From Otatea glauca (Eukaryota > Streptophyta > Magnoliopsida > Poales > Poaceae): a stretch of 64,000 bases of DNA. The notes beneath the pieces were generated by a model. It ran no database searches, was not told the DNA's origin, and saw only the letters and a program-made list of their open reading frames with translations. The stretch is taken from the NCBI GenBank assembly GCA_036346275.1, contig CM070720.1:8037278-8101277 (forward strand). Direction: 5' to 3'. The first letter of the stretch is position 1. Each line of letters opens with the position of its first letter. Of the stretch, positions 22,712 to 34,535 are shown one piece after another. The position numbers and the translations under genes are program-made.

Positions 22712-22879
22712 ATAAAAACCATGCACTCTACTTGTTCAAGGGAATTTTGAAAATTATTTCAAATTTCTCTAGAGGATAAAAGTATTTTACTTCAATCCTA
22801 AATCTGTTTATCCAAATATTATAATCTTTTTTTAAGTCTCTCAGATTTTTTTTCCAAAATTTGTAAATTTTCTGGCCAA

Positions 22880-22989
22880 GTCACACTACCATTGGGCGAT
22901 TTATTCATGTCACCCTACCATTGGGCGACTAGTGACGTGTCGTCGTTCTATTGGGTGACTAGTGATGTGTCGCCCTACGATTGGGCGAC
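22880..22989. repeat. Four 21-bp subterminal palindromes of the MULE
   Basis: Units at 22880-22900, 22909-22929, 22939-22959 and 22969-22989 vary around gtcgccctaccattgggcga+c. Each is an inverted repeat with a short centre. Starts are 29, 30 and 30 bp apart, with spacers like tagtgacgt. A fifth unit is the inner end of the right terminal repeat (34536-34556), and one lies in the left repeat (14176-14196). Likely protein-binding sites, possibly for the transposase (inference). Confidence 0.85.
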
Positions 22990-22995
22990 ATTTTT

Positions 22996-25900
22996 TGTCG
23001 GGACCCGAATATGCAAATCCAGACCCTCTGTGTATACTGCACTAGTCCAGGATCACGCTAGTGCACACAGGTTCAACATCAGTAAATATCACAATCATAC
23101 ATAGCGGAAATATTATGAAAGACATCATATGATACATACTACTAGTTGAATGACCTTATGGTCCACTTACATGACTATGCCTCGCAAGGTGAATAATATA
23201 TTAAATCTGCAATGAATGGAAACGTAAATAACCCTCGGTATACCACAGTAATCGACAAGGCTTGCGCCTAAACATTCGTCTCCTCCGGAATCTTTGCTCC
23301 AAATTGATGTAGACTCTTCAACTGGTGATGTTATTGTTGGCAAGGGTGAGTACTTAAAGCACTCAACAAGTTGTGCATGAATGCAATTCTATGTAACTAT
23401 ATGCAAGGCTTATTCCAAAGGATAGGCTATCATGGCTATTTTGCAACAAAGCAACATTTACTGAACAAATACAATAAATAGATTGTAAAGACGGTAAAAC
23501 AAATAACAATAATGATAGATTCATCTTTTCTCAAGTAAACCAAGTTTCCAATCTTAAGTCAAATCCCATCTTCCATATGGCATTCGCCATCCCAACCAAG
23601 TTGTTCATTTTAATTAAGCTAACCCTTAATCAGTAATTCCGAGCATTGCTCAATACCATGAGCACGGCTATTGAATAGTTTTACACTCTGCAGAGGTTAT
23701 GCACTTTACCCACGTGACATGATCGTCTCTTGGTGCCTTCCGGTTAACACACTTCCTTTGGTGTGTCGGCGGAGAGATCATGACAAAGCCTTTACAATGC
23801 TCGGCTTAATCCAAGATTACTACCGTTAAGGTTTCAACACCGTGGGTCCGAAAACCACAACCAGGCCCCCTCTTGCGCCATGTGAATTACACCGACCCGG
23901 AACTCACACCACCAATGATAGTACCAAGTTAAGACATTACAAATTAATCACTAGGTGTCCCATTACAACACGTGGTTGCATGATTGACTCAGTCAAAGGC
24001 TTGTAAGGTTAAGTCCTTAGAGTGATCGGGCAAGACATCCACATACCCTCTGCCCATTGGGCCCACCTTGGCATACTAGCCCTTGTCACTTGCCCCAATC
24101 TAAATTATTATCACCCAGTTGGTTACCAAGCACCACGTGCCATCAACAATTCAACATCATTGCGTGACATGACTCGCCACAACAACTCAATCTCATCGTG
24201 TGATTCCACATGACACACAAGTTATTAACATTGTTCCATATTCCATTAATCAAGATTAATTATCAATGATTCCGACACATGTGATGACGTGGCATGGCTA
24301 AGCAACTAATACGGACTAATCCTCCAATGTTGATCATAATTATTAACCAACTATATTGAACCAATCTAGGTGACAATGGATCATGGCATACAATGACAAG
24401 GTAGGGTATAGATCAATCTGGTATATTAGCTACGCCCAATTTAATTTAAAACAATTGTATATTTGAAATATATGCAATAGGGTAGAACAAACATAGCAAT
24501 TTTATAAACATGGGTTCAACATGATCAAAGCACAACTTGCCTTAGAATAGGTCCTGATCTGGTTCTGGAACTTGCTCTTGAGTTACTGGATCTTCCTCCG
24601 AAGCGTCGCACAATTCAACGTCTACGCTGCATCAAGAAGAAAAGCAAATAAATGCCAAAACAGAGAGCAATTGAACTCCAAAAATCAAATAAAATTCACC
24701 ATTAAATAGATCTCAATTTTACAAATTTTTAGAAATTTGAATCACTCAAATCGAGTTACGATGCAAAAGATATAGCCTTTTGAAGTTTAAAATAAATCTC
24801 AAATCGTAAAATCGTAAATTCGAATTTAACAGATTTGTTTTATTCTGAAAAGCGATTTATGATGTCAGCGTTACGTCAGCGAGATCTCGCCAATCACAAG
24901 ACGACACGTGTCTCGGCGTATGGACCGGTCCACGGCGCAGTATGAGACCACGATGCACCCGGTCCATACCGCCTCGGTACCACGCCCGACACGCGTCCCG
25001 CTGCGATTGGTCTGCGGCGACGGCTCCATCCGATGCACCGGATCCGATCGAACGGCTACGAAACTAACGCAACGTGGCGTTCTTTCCACCGCCATCGCTC
25101 ATCCAACGGCTCACCTTACCCGAGCGACTTCGCCGGGCGACGACGTGGCTTGATCTTGAACAGACGATGCAGATCCAACGGCTGAGGCTAGCTCCGACCG
25201 AAACAATGTCACGGCGGCGCGGCACTCACCGGACTTGGGGACGAAGGTCACCGAGGTGGCGGAAGAGAGAATCCCCGGCGACGTTTTCACCCTCCACCGA
25301 CGCGAATCGTCGCGGCGATGACTCTGGCGTCCTCGGCAATAACAGAAATCCAGCGGACGGCGACGAAAGTGAAGAGAACCACGACGGCGGCGCTCACGAA
25401 GTCCGACGAGCTCTCAAGCGTCCACGGAGGCTTCTTTGGCGACAACCCAACAGAAAAAGCTGCGACACTCACGATGAACCTCGGGACTACCCGCCTTACT
25501 TATAGCCTAGGAATTCGAGCTCTACACGGTGAAGGAGTTCGCGGCGTGCCGACAAGCGGACTCGAGTCCGAGCCGAAGACGACGACGTCTCACCCCGTCT
25601 GCGTGTCGCGATCCGACGGTCACTACTCGAGCTCCTCGTGGCACGATGCGCCCGAGAAAACCGATCCGACGGTGCGAGGTTTAGGGTTTCTGAAACAAAC
25701 CGATGGGCCAACTGGGCGCACCGACGCTGGTTTTCAGTATACGGTGTTGGGCTTCGCCCAACATCGTTTCATCGATTTTCAAAATGATTTTCTATTTAAA
25801 ATAATTCCAAAATTCATTTTATTTATTTTAAGCAATAAAACTATTAGGAAAAATCAAAGAAAAATCTCAAAAATACTTTGAGACATTCGGACTCAAATAA

Positions 25901-26078
25901 AATATTTTTGGAAAAACTTTATTTTAACTTTGCATAAATTTAAATAGATTCAATAAAAGGCAATAAACTTGATTTGAATTTAATTCTAATAAATCCAAAA
26001 ATCCAAATAAATTCAGAAAATCATAAATGCACATTTAAGCAATAAAAACTTAAATAAGCCAAATTTTGGGATGTTACA
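22996..26078 (-). repeat. 3' LTR of the Tekay-like element (left copy)
   Basis: 3083 bp, matching 31429-34517 along its length. Contains gacacgtgtc (G-box-like) near 24903 and tgatgtcagcgttacgtcag near 24860. Long open frames at 25074-25881 are GC-rich LTR sequence repeated in the other copy, not genes. Confidence 0.93.
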
Positions 26079-26094
26079 AACCTCCCCCTTAATG
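26079..26094 (-). other. Polypurine tract of the Tekay-like element
   Basis: The minus strand reads attaagggggaggttt just before the 3' LTR. Confidence 0.85.
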
Positions 26095-26116
26095 AATCTC
26101 GACCCGAGATTCAGGG

Positions 26117-26341
26117 CTAACTAGAGAATGGGTTCTGAAATTCTGACTTCAAATCTTCTTCTCGCTCCCAGGTGGCTTCACTCTCAGAATGATTGCTCCA
26201 CTGAACTCTGCAAAGCGAATAGACTTGTTTACGATCTTGCGCCCATAACATCCAAAATTCGATCGGTTGCTCTTTATAAGTCAAATCTTCTTGCGGCTCT
26301 ATTGCATCCAACGGGTTTGTTCTGTTGGCACTCTGAGACAC
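26117..26341 (-). pseudogene. Chromodomain at the end of pol
   Basis: Minus-strand frame with LTYKEQPIEFWMLWAQDRKQ and VQWSNHSESEATWEREEDLK. This is the chromodomain pattern (...V.W.....TWE....L) of Tekay/Del chromoviruses, thought to steer integration to heterochromatin marks. One frameshift separates it from the integrase C-terminus. The frame ends 39 bp before the 3' LTR. Confidence 0.85.
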
Positions 26342-26429
26342 TTCTTAAGCTGCGACACATGGAATACATCATGCACTCCTGCCAAGGACTGAGGCAACTC
26401 TAACTGATAAGCTACCTCTCCTCGACGGC

Positions 26430-27153
26430 TCAGAATCTTGAACGGACCGACATATCTTGGCGCAAGCTTCCTTTAACATGAAATCTTTTAACGCCCTTAA
26501 GAGGGGTAACCACGAGATACACATGATCTTCTGGTTCAAAACTCAAATCTCGACGACGATTATCTGCGTAGCTTTTCTGCCTTGACTGTGCTATCTTCAA
26601 CCTCTCTCTGATCATTGCAACTTGACTTTCTGCCTCTTCAAGAATATCTGGCCCAAACACCAAACGCTCTCCTGTTTCATTCCAATGTAACGGAGTACGA
26701 CAAGCACGTCCATACAACTCCTCAAATGGTGACATCTGTAGGCTAGCTTGATAACTATTGTTGTAATCTGAATTTGATATGGCAAACACTTATCCCACGA
26801 TGTAGCATAAGCTAAAGCACAAGCTCTCAACATATCCTCTAAAATCGATTTACTCTTTCGGTCGACCATCCGTCATGCGGGTGATATGTCAGACTAAAAT
26901 TCAGACAAGTCCCCATTGCTTCATGCAACTTGTTCCAACACCTTGAGGTGAATTGGGTACCTCTGTCCGACACAATCTTCTTGGCCATTCCATACAAGCA
27001 TACAATCCTTGACATATACAACTCCGCTAAACGATCTCTCGAGTAAGTGGTCTTTACTGGGATAAAACGGGCGACCTTGGTTAGACGATCCACAATAACC
27101 CAAATGGAATCGTAATCTCTCTGAGTCTTAGGTAAACCGGTGATAAAGTCCAT
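26430..27153 (-). pseudogene. Integrase core and C-terminal domain, broken
   Basis: The frame 27153-26839 has MDFITGLPKTQRDYDSIWVI, VDRLTKVARFIPV and VSDRGTQFTSR, the first two catalytic Asp of integrase. The HHCC zinc end upstream is lost. The third residue region (GWSTERVN, normally DGQSERVN) keeps a Glu. The frame 26789-26430 gives SDYNNSYQASLQMSPFEELY, GRACRTPLHW and the C-terminal EPEDHVYLVVTPLKGV. Confidence 0.85.
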
Positions 27154-27350
27154 TCCGATTTCCTCCCACTTCTATTCCGAAAATTTTCAACTACGCAATA
27201 AACCAATGGTCTTTGATGCATGGCTTTTACTCTCGACATACGTCGCATAAAGCAACATGCTCACTACTTCACGCTTCATATTAGGCCACCAAAATCCCTC
27301 TTTCAAATCTGGTACATCTTAGCACTTCTGGATGAATTGAATACTCGTAA

Positions 27351-27957
27351 TCATGAGCTTCTTCCAAAATCCACTGCTTTAATCTCTTTCTTATTCAATA
27401 CATAGCTTTGACCTTTAAACTGTGTGGTTCCTTGGTTATCCCTGGTAAAATCCTCAGCTAAGCCTTCATCCTTCTGACCCACTTCGATCTGATCTTCAAG
27501 CATTGGCTTAACTTTCAAAGCAGCTATAAATCCTTGTGAAACCACTTCTAATTTCAACTTTTGAAACTCTTTGCACAATTTCTATTGATCACTTGATATT
27601 GGTGTATTGGTACTATGGCCTTTACGACTTAAGATATCGGATACCATATTAGCCTTACCAGGATGGTAACAGATCCCAGCCTTATAATACTTAATCACTC
27701 CAACCATCCTCTTCGTTTTATATCAAGGTCTGCACTTCGAACTCTTATGGTCTGTACCTATCCCCAATAATATAGTGACGCAATGACTTCAAAGCATGCA
27801 CTACGGTAGCAATTTCCAATTCATGCGTAGTATAGTTCTCTTCATGTGGCCTCAACTGTCCTGACGCATAGGCAACAACTTTACCTTTCTGCATTAACAC
27901 ACATCCAAGATTTTGTCTTGAGGCATCATAGTATATATCACAACTGCGTTTGCACAT
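27351..27957 (-). pseudogene. RNase H and pol connection, broken
   Basis: The frame 27957-27745 reads IYYDASRQNLGCVLMQKGK and VVAYASGQLRPHEENYTTHELE, the gypsy RNase H core with its first Asp. The frame 27578-27351 reads CKEFQKLKLEVVSQGF and DFTRDNQGTTQFKGQSYVL, which lies between RNase H and integrase in Tekay-like elements. About 170 bp between them is out of frame. Confidence 0.8.
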
Positions 27958-27959
27958 CT

Positions 27960-28965
27960 GACAACACTAAGACAGGTGCTATCGTCAAACGCTTCCTCAA
28001 TCACGTAAAACTCTTTTCGCCTGCGCATCCATGCACACTTCTCCTACATGCCTAAGCGGTCTCGCTGCTCCCACGTAACATCGCTTTTGTTGGATCCACG
28101 ATAACTCCTTTAGCAGACATCTTCTGCAAGAAATTCAACTTTCTCCTTCCAAAAGTCACATTTGCTAAGCTTAGCATACAGCCATGGGTCTAGCCATCTT
28201 TCCAACACTAATCCCAACTGTTCTGCATACTTTCCTTTTGACTTGAAGCAACAAAGACATCCCACCTATACACCATAACAGCTTGACCAATTTCCCATGG
28301 AACTCCGTCGTCATGTCCATAAATTCAGAATGGCATTGATCATTCTAGCAGACACACCTCTGTAACCTCATACTGTCCATACTGCGTAGAAAACTCTGAC
28401 CTAAGAACATTCTCTGCACAGGTTCTGAACTAATGATAACTCGATCGAAGATCTATTCTTGAGGACACTCCAGCTCCTTTTTAACTGATCAAACAAATTA
28501 CGATCCTGGGCAGCGAATACTTACCCTTTTAATCATCACTTCATTAAATGCTCGACGGTCGATACACCTCCCTAAGCTCCCATTTTTAAATAGAACAGGC
28601 GCTCCCTATGGTGACAAATTGGTTCTAGCGAACCACCTTTCTAGCAACTCTTCGGTCTGCTTCTTCATCTCAACTAGCTCATCAATAGGCATTTGATGAG
28701 GTCTCTTTACTTTGGCGTTGTACTGTGGACTAACTCCATCACACACTTGATCTCTCGATCTGGTGGGATTCTTCGGAAACACATCTTGATACTCTCCAAC
28801 AACTGATACCTCTTCAAAGCTGACAACTTCCACACTATTGACCTTCCGCTGACCAACACGAATTGTAGTCATTTGAAATTCCATTTTCCCGCTTTCAGGG
28901 CTTTTAGCGGACACAATTCTTTGACCAAACTCCAGGACAGCCTTATGTCCGGACGACCAATTCAT
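27960..28965 (-). pseudogene. Protease/reverse transcriptase, heavily decayed
   Basis: The frame 28965-28606 carries the start of RT: VVGEYQDVFPKNPTRSRDQV, then KRPHQMPIDELVEMKKQTEELLERWF. From 28605 to 27960, short frames resembling RT (FKNGSLGRCIDRRAFNEVM, TEFHGKLVKL) occur in several phases with internal losses. The catalytic FIDD/YVDD box cannot be found. No protease Asp motif is evident in the 29.0-29.3 kb stretch. The enzyme is dead. Confidence 0.75.
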
Positions 28966-29338
28966 TTCAGGAGTAGCATCTCGGGTATGATATCCAATAT
29001 CGCTCGCTAGAAACTTTTCTCCAACTTAACTCCATCACATTCTAGGTTAGATCAGGCAATAGTGTACTTTCTGACCATGATAATTCCTCGAGCTGACAAT
29101 CTTTACAAACACCACTGAACTGATCATCGTTGCACACGCAACATCTTCAAGTGAACCGTCAACATAGGGGAATACTCAGAAACATCCTTTATCATTAATG
29201 CTTTTATTCCAACACTTCGCATATCAACCTCTCAACCATCTTTACTTTATTTATTTAGGCACGAAAATCTTTACATGGAATTCACCTCTAGTCACTTTTC
29301 TTTTACAAACGAGGGTATGACACTTGCATAGGCTAAAA

Positions 29339-30507
29339 TCATCGATCTAAACTTCCTCGATTGGTATTGGCGCCAAGTTTTTGATCGAATGCAATTGAGA
29401 TTGACTTGCACTTTGGTGCGATCACTTCCTTATGAGGGCAATTGTTAGCAAAATGCCCAGGCTTGTTGCAGGTGTGACAAAGCTTAGGTCCACCTCTCTT
29501 CCTTGAGCATTCGTCGACTAAGGCAGTGTCTTCATTCAGATGCCTCTTCTTCAACTGATTCTCCGTACAAACTTCTCTTGCGACTTTACTGCTCACTCTT
29601 GGCGTTATGAACTTGACTGAGGTAACTTCTGGAAGGACCGCGTCTGTAGGAGACTCTAGATTCTTTCGCGGGCATTTCTTAACAAAATGGCCTTCCTCAT
29701 GACAGTTATAACACACCCGTGTTCGCTGTTGTGCAGCTACAGGTACATTGTTGTCTTCTTGTTGCGTCAGAACTGGTTGCTTCATAGGGCATTCACTAGC
29801 CCAATGGCCTTCTTCATCGCACAGGAAACATGCTGTTGGTGACTGCCAATTACTTCTTTCTTGATGAGGGTCAACAGGATTAAGGTATTGTGTCCTTAGC
29901 TCTTCGAGTGGCACCACTTTTGCAACTGACGTTCCGCCTCTTCTTGACGACTCTGGAGCAACTACGGCTCGAAGATTCTTTTGCTGATGCTGAATTACAG
30001 CGGTGACTATTGGATTCAGAGGACATTGAGCTGGACCATGATCTCGGCCTTCACAAAGGTAACATGTGATGTCACTCATAGGACATTCTCCCAGAGAATG
30101 ACTTCCTTCACAGCTGGAGCAATTAATCGCATGCTCGTCAGCGGTATGTCCTATCTCTCCACAGCGAATGCACGCACGATCTTCTGATTTGTTTGGTTGA
30201 CAGCACTTCAGAGAGCAACTCTTAGATGTTGAACAAGGTGCAAGAATAGTATTCTGCTCCGTATTTACTGTGACCATACTGTCTCTAGGTGAAGCAAAGA
30301 GATTACGAAAAGCAACAACAAATTCATTCCAAGTGATACTCCGCGGGGCTTCATGAGCAACACAATATTTCTTCCACCATTCAGCAGCGATTCCTTGTAA
30401 CTGATAAGAAGCATACAGGACTTTCTCATCGTCTTCACACTGAGCAATGAGCAGCTTCCTCTCAATGGTCTTGAGCCAATCATCTACTTCTGAGGGTAAC
30501 TCATTTC
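29339..30507 (-). CDS. Gypsy gag with an array of six zinc knuckles
   Basis: An open minus-strand frame runs from about 30507 (after an in-frame stop) to 29339. It starts in the gag core (DWLKTIERKLLIAQCEDDEK, AEWWKKY, WNEFVVAFRNLF) and continues as a long nucleocapsid. Six Cys/His knuckles follow: CIRCGEIGHTADEHAINC (atypical), CSSCEGSHSLGEC (short loop), CYLCEGRDHGPAQC, CFLCDEEGHWASEC, CYNCHEEGHFVKKC and CHTCNKPGHFANNC. The last four are classical C-x2-C-x4-H-x4-C. Most gypsy gags have one or two. Zinc knuckles bind and package element RNA. The N-terminal part of gag upstream is broken. This is the best preserved frame of the element. Confidence 0.85.
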
Positions 30508-31413
30508 ACAACGCGTCGGGACGAGTCCTTATGAATTCGATAACCTTAAGTAGGAACGAAATCATTGGTAGCGACTTGGGACACTTGGTTGACATTAGTT
30601 GGGTCACCATATTCGCATCCGCTTCATCATTGCATGCATCAACCGAGTCCGAGCAACAAGAACTCTCTCAAACTCTGCATATCCATCTGCATCGATGGTT
30701 GAAGAACTAATCCACTATTGAGATTCTCCTTGGATTGATTTTCGCTGCCACTAATTATGTTGTTTCCACGAATCAACCCTCCGCTTGATTGCTTCACTTG
30801 GAATAGGGAAGAGGAAAATAGCATAGGTAAGAAGCAGGAATCCTAAAGCAGGGGAGATAGGTTTAACCCAATAACATAAGCAAACAATATTAATCACTTG
30901 GTATGGTTGCTTGTATAAGCCTAAAAGCTCTGCAACACATACTGCACACTCAACAATCAAGGAAGAACCAATTCAACCTATACACACAAAACTACCGCCT
31001 CTGGGTAACACTTCTATCTTAAGCGGACGCGACTCCACACCGAGTCCCAACTAACTACTCAAGCATAGATCTTCTAGCTCTTGGAACGCTTCATGGATCT
31101 ACTCCTTCCTTGAGCACGATGATCCCTCCTTCATGATTTCCGGGGTTGACAAAGAAGCACTTGATACTTTCTTCTATGATGTGGCACGTCAACTACCAAG
31201 ACAACTCGAGATAAGGTTTTTAACTCGATCCAAAGAAGGGAGAGAAAGAAATTCATGAGGGAAAAGAGAGAAATTTTGACTAGGAAGGAATAGAAGAATA
31301 AGATAAGTTAAGAACATATTATTCTTCCAAGTTAATTCTTTTCTTTTAGAAAATAATTTTGAAGTTCCTATAGAGACGACCGGACTATCTAGGGTCAAGG
31401 CCTACGACAAGAT

Positions 31414-31425
31414 GGCTCGATACCA
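31414..31425 (-). other. Primer-binding site of the Tekay-like element
   Basis: The minus strand reads tggtatcgagcc three bases inside the 5' LTR. This is the initiator tRNA-Met site tggtatcagagcc lacking one a, a loss at a cag trinucleotide like many others here. Confidence 0.85.
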
Positions 31426-31428
31426 CTA

Positions 31429-34400
31429 CGTCGGGACCCGAATATGCAAATCCGCACCCTCGTGTATACCGCACTAGTCCAGATCACGCTAGTGCACACA
31501 AAGTTCAACATCGATAAATATCACAATCATACATAGCGGAAATATTATGAAAGACATCATATGATACATACTACTAGTTGAATGACCTTATGGTCCACTT
31601 ACATGACTATGCCTCGCAAGGTGAATAATATATTAAACTCGCAATGAATGGAAGCGTAAATAACCCTCAAGTATACCACAGTAATCGACAAGGCTTGCGC
31701 CTAAACATTCGTCTCCTCCTGGAATCTTTGCTCCAAAGATTGATGTAGACTCTTCAACTGGTGATGTTATTCTTGGCAAGGGTGAGTACTTAAAGCACTC
31801 AACAAGTTGTGCATGAATGCAATTCTATGTAACTATATGCAAGGCTTATTCCAAAGGATAGGCTATCATGGCTATTTTGCAACAAAGCAAAGATTTACGA
31901 ACAAATACAATAAATAGATTGTAAAGACGGTAAAACAAATAACAATAATGATAGATTCATCTTTTCTCAAGTAAACCAAGTTTCCAATCTTAAGTCAAAT
32001 CCCATCTTCCATATGGCATTCTGCCATCCCAACCAAGTTGTTCATTTTAATTAAGCTAACCCTTAATCGTAATTCCGAGCATTGCTCAATACCGCGAGCA
32101 CGGCTATTCGAATAGTTTTACACTCTGCAGAGGTTATGCACTTTACCCACGTGACATGATCGTCTCTTGGTGCCTTCCGGGTTAACACACTTCCTTTGGT
32201 GTGTCGGCGGAGAGATCATGACAAAGCCTTTACAATGCTCTGGCTTAATCCAGTACTACCCTTTAAGGTTTCAACACCGTGGGTCCGAAAACCACAACCA
32301 GGCCCCCTCTTGCGCCATGTGAATTACACTCGACCCGGAACTCACACCACCAATGATAGTACCAAGTTAAGACATTACAAATTAATCACTAGGTCTGTCC
32401 CATTACAACACGTGGTTGCATGATTGACTCAGTCAAAGGCTTGTAAGGTTAAGTCCTTAGAGTGATCGAGGCAAGACATCCACATACCCTCGCCCATTGG
32501 GCCCACCTTGGCATACTCGCCTTGTCACTTGCCCCAATCTAAATTATTATCACCCAGTTGGTTACCAAGCACCACGTGCCATCAACAATTCAACATCATT
32601 GCGTGACATGACTCGCCACAACAACTCAATCTCATCGTGTGATTCCACATGACACACAAGTTATTAACATTGTTCCATATTCCATTAATCAAGATTAATT
32701 ATCAATGATTCCGACACATGTGATGACGTGGCATGGCTAAGCAACTAATACGGACTAATCCTCCAATGTTGATCATAATTATTAACCAACTATATTGAAC
32801 CAATCTAGGTGACAATGGATCATGGCATACAATGACAAGGTAGGGTATAGATCAATCGGTATATTAGCTACGCCCAATTTAATTTAAAACAATTGTATAT
32901 TTGAAATATATGCAATAGGGTAGAACAAACATAGCAATTTTATAAACATGGGTTCAACATGATCAAAGCACAGCTTGCCTTAGAATAGGTCCTGATCTAG
33001 TTCTGGAACTTGCTCTTGAGTTACTGGATCTTCCTCCGAAGCGTCGCACAATTCAACGTCTACGCGCATCAAGAAGAAAAGCAAATAAATGCCAAAACAG
33101 AGAGCAATTGAACTCCAAAAATCAAATAAAATTCACCATTAAATAGATCTCAATTTTACAAATTTTTAGAAATTTGAATCACTCAAATCTGAGTTACGAT
33201 GCAAAAGATATAGCCTTTTGAAGTTTAAAATAAATCTCAAATCGAAAATCGTAAATTCGAATTTAACAGATTTGTTTTTATTCGAAAAGCGATTTATGAC
33301 GTCAGCGTTACGTCAGCGAGATCTCGCCAATCACAAGACGACACGTGTCTCGGCGTATGGACCGGTCCACGGCGCAACATGAGACCACGATGCACCCGGT
33401 CCATACCGCCTCGGTACCACGCTCGACACGCGTCCGCTGCGATTGGTGCGGCGACGGCTCCATCCGATGCACCTGGATCCGATCGAACGGCTACGAAACT
33501 AACGCAACGTGGCATTCTTTCCACCGCCATCGCTCATCCAACGGCTCACCTTTACCCGGCGACCATCGCCGAGCGACGACGTGGCTTGATCTTGAACAGA
33601 CGATGCAGATCCAACGGCTGAGGCTAGCTCCGACCGAAACAATGTCACGGCGGCGCGGCACTCACCGGACTTGGGGACGAAGGTCACCGAGGTGGCGGAA
33701 GAGAGAATCCCCGGCGACGTTTTCACCCTCCACCGACGCGAATCGTCGCGGCGATGACTCTGGCGTCCTCGGCAATAACGAAATCCAATGACGGCGACGA
33801 AAGTGAAGAGAACCACGACGGCGGCGCCACGAAGTCCGACGAGCTCTCAAGCGCCCACAGAGGCTTCTTTGGCGACAACCCAACAGAAAAAGCTGCGACA
33901 CTCACGATGAACCTCGGGGACTACCCGCCTACTTATAGCCTAGGAATTCGAGCTCTACGGTGAAGGAGTTCGGCGTCGTGCGACGGCGGACTCGAGTCCG
34001 AGCCAAGACGACGACGTCTCACCCGACGCGCGTGTCGCGATCCGACGGTCACTACTCGAGCTCCTACGTGGCACGATGCGCTCGGAGAAAACCGATCCGA
34101 CGCACGCGAGGTTTAGGGTTTCGAAACAAACTCATGGGCCAACCGGCCGCGACCGACGCTGGTTTCAGCGCCGACAGTGTTGGGCTTCGGCCCAACACTG
34201 TTCACTGATTTTCAAAATGATTTTCTATTTAAAATAATTCCAGAAATTCATTTTATTTATTTTAAGCAATAAAACTATTAGGAAAAATCAAAGAAAAATC
34301 TCAAAAATACTTTGAGACATTCTGGACTCAAATAAAATATTTTTGGAAAAACTTTATTTTAACTTTGCATAAATTTAAATAGATTCGAATAAAAGGCAAT

Positions 34401-34517
34401 AAACTTGATTTGAATTTAATTCTAATAAATCCAGAAAAATCCAAATAAATTCCAGAAAATCATAAATGCACATTTAAGCAATAAAAACTTAAATAAGCCA
34501 AATTTTGGGATGTTACA
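31429..34517 (-). repeat. 5' LTR of the Tekay-like element (right copy)
   Basis: 3089 bp. Its first base is c where the left LTR has t (cgtcggga against tgtcggga). Many differences from the left copy are one- or two-base indels at ctg/cag positions. Confidence 0.92.
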
Positions 34518-34535
34518 TTTTTTGTGAATCAACAT

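Larger units (their letters stand above)
22996..34517 (-). mobile_element. Ty3/gypsy chromovirus, Tekay-like, nested in the MULE
   Basis: LTRs of about 3.08 kb (22996-26078 and 31429-34517) begin tgtcggga and end gggatgttaca. They flank a minus-strand gag, protease, RT, RNase H, integrase, chromodomain order. The primer site is beside the right LTR and the purine tract beside the left. A run of five T on each side fits a 5-bp duplication. Internal length is about 5.35 kb. The LTRs are nearly identical apart from small indels, so insertion looks recent, yet reverse transcriptase is badly eroded. The copy probably moved with help from an intact relative. Confidence 0.93.

Noticed and set aside
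25074..25881. Open frames of 143 and 187 codons, Arg/Thr-rich
   Set aside because: They lie inside the Tekay-like LTR and are repeated, with indels that break them, at 33345-34208. GC-rich LTR sequence, not genes.
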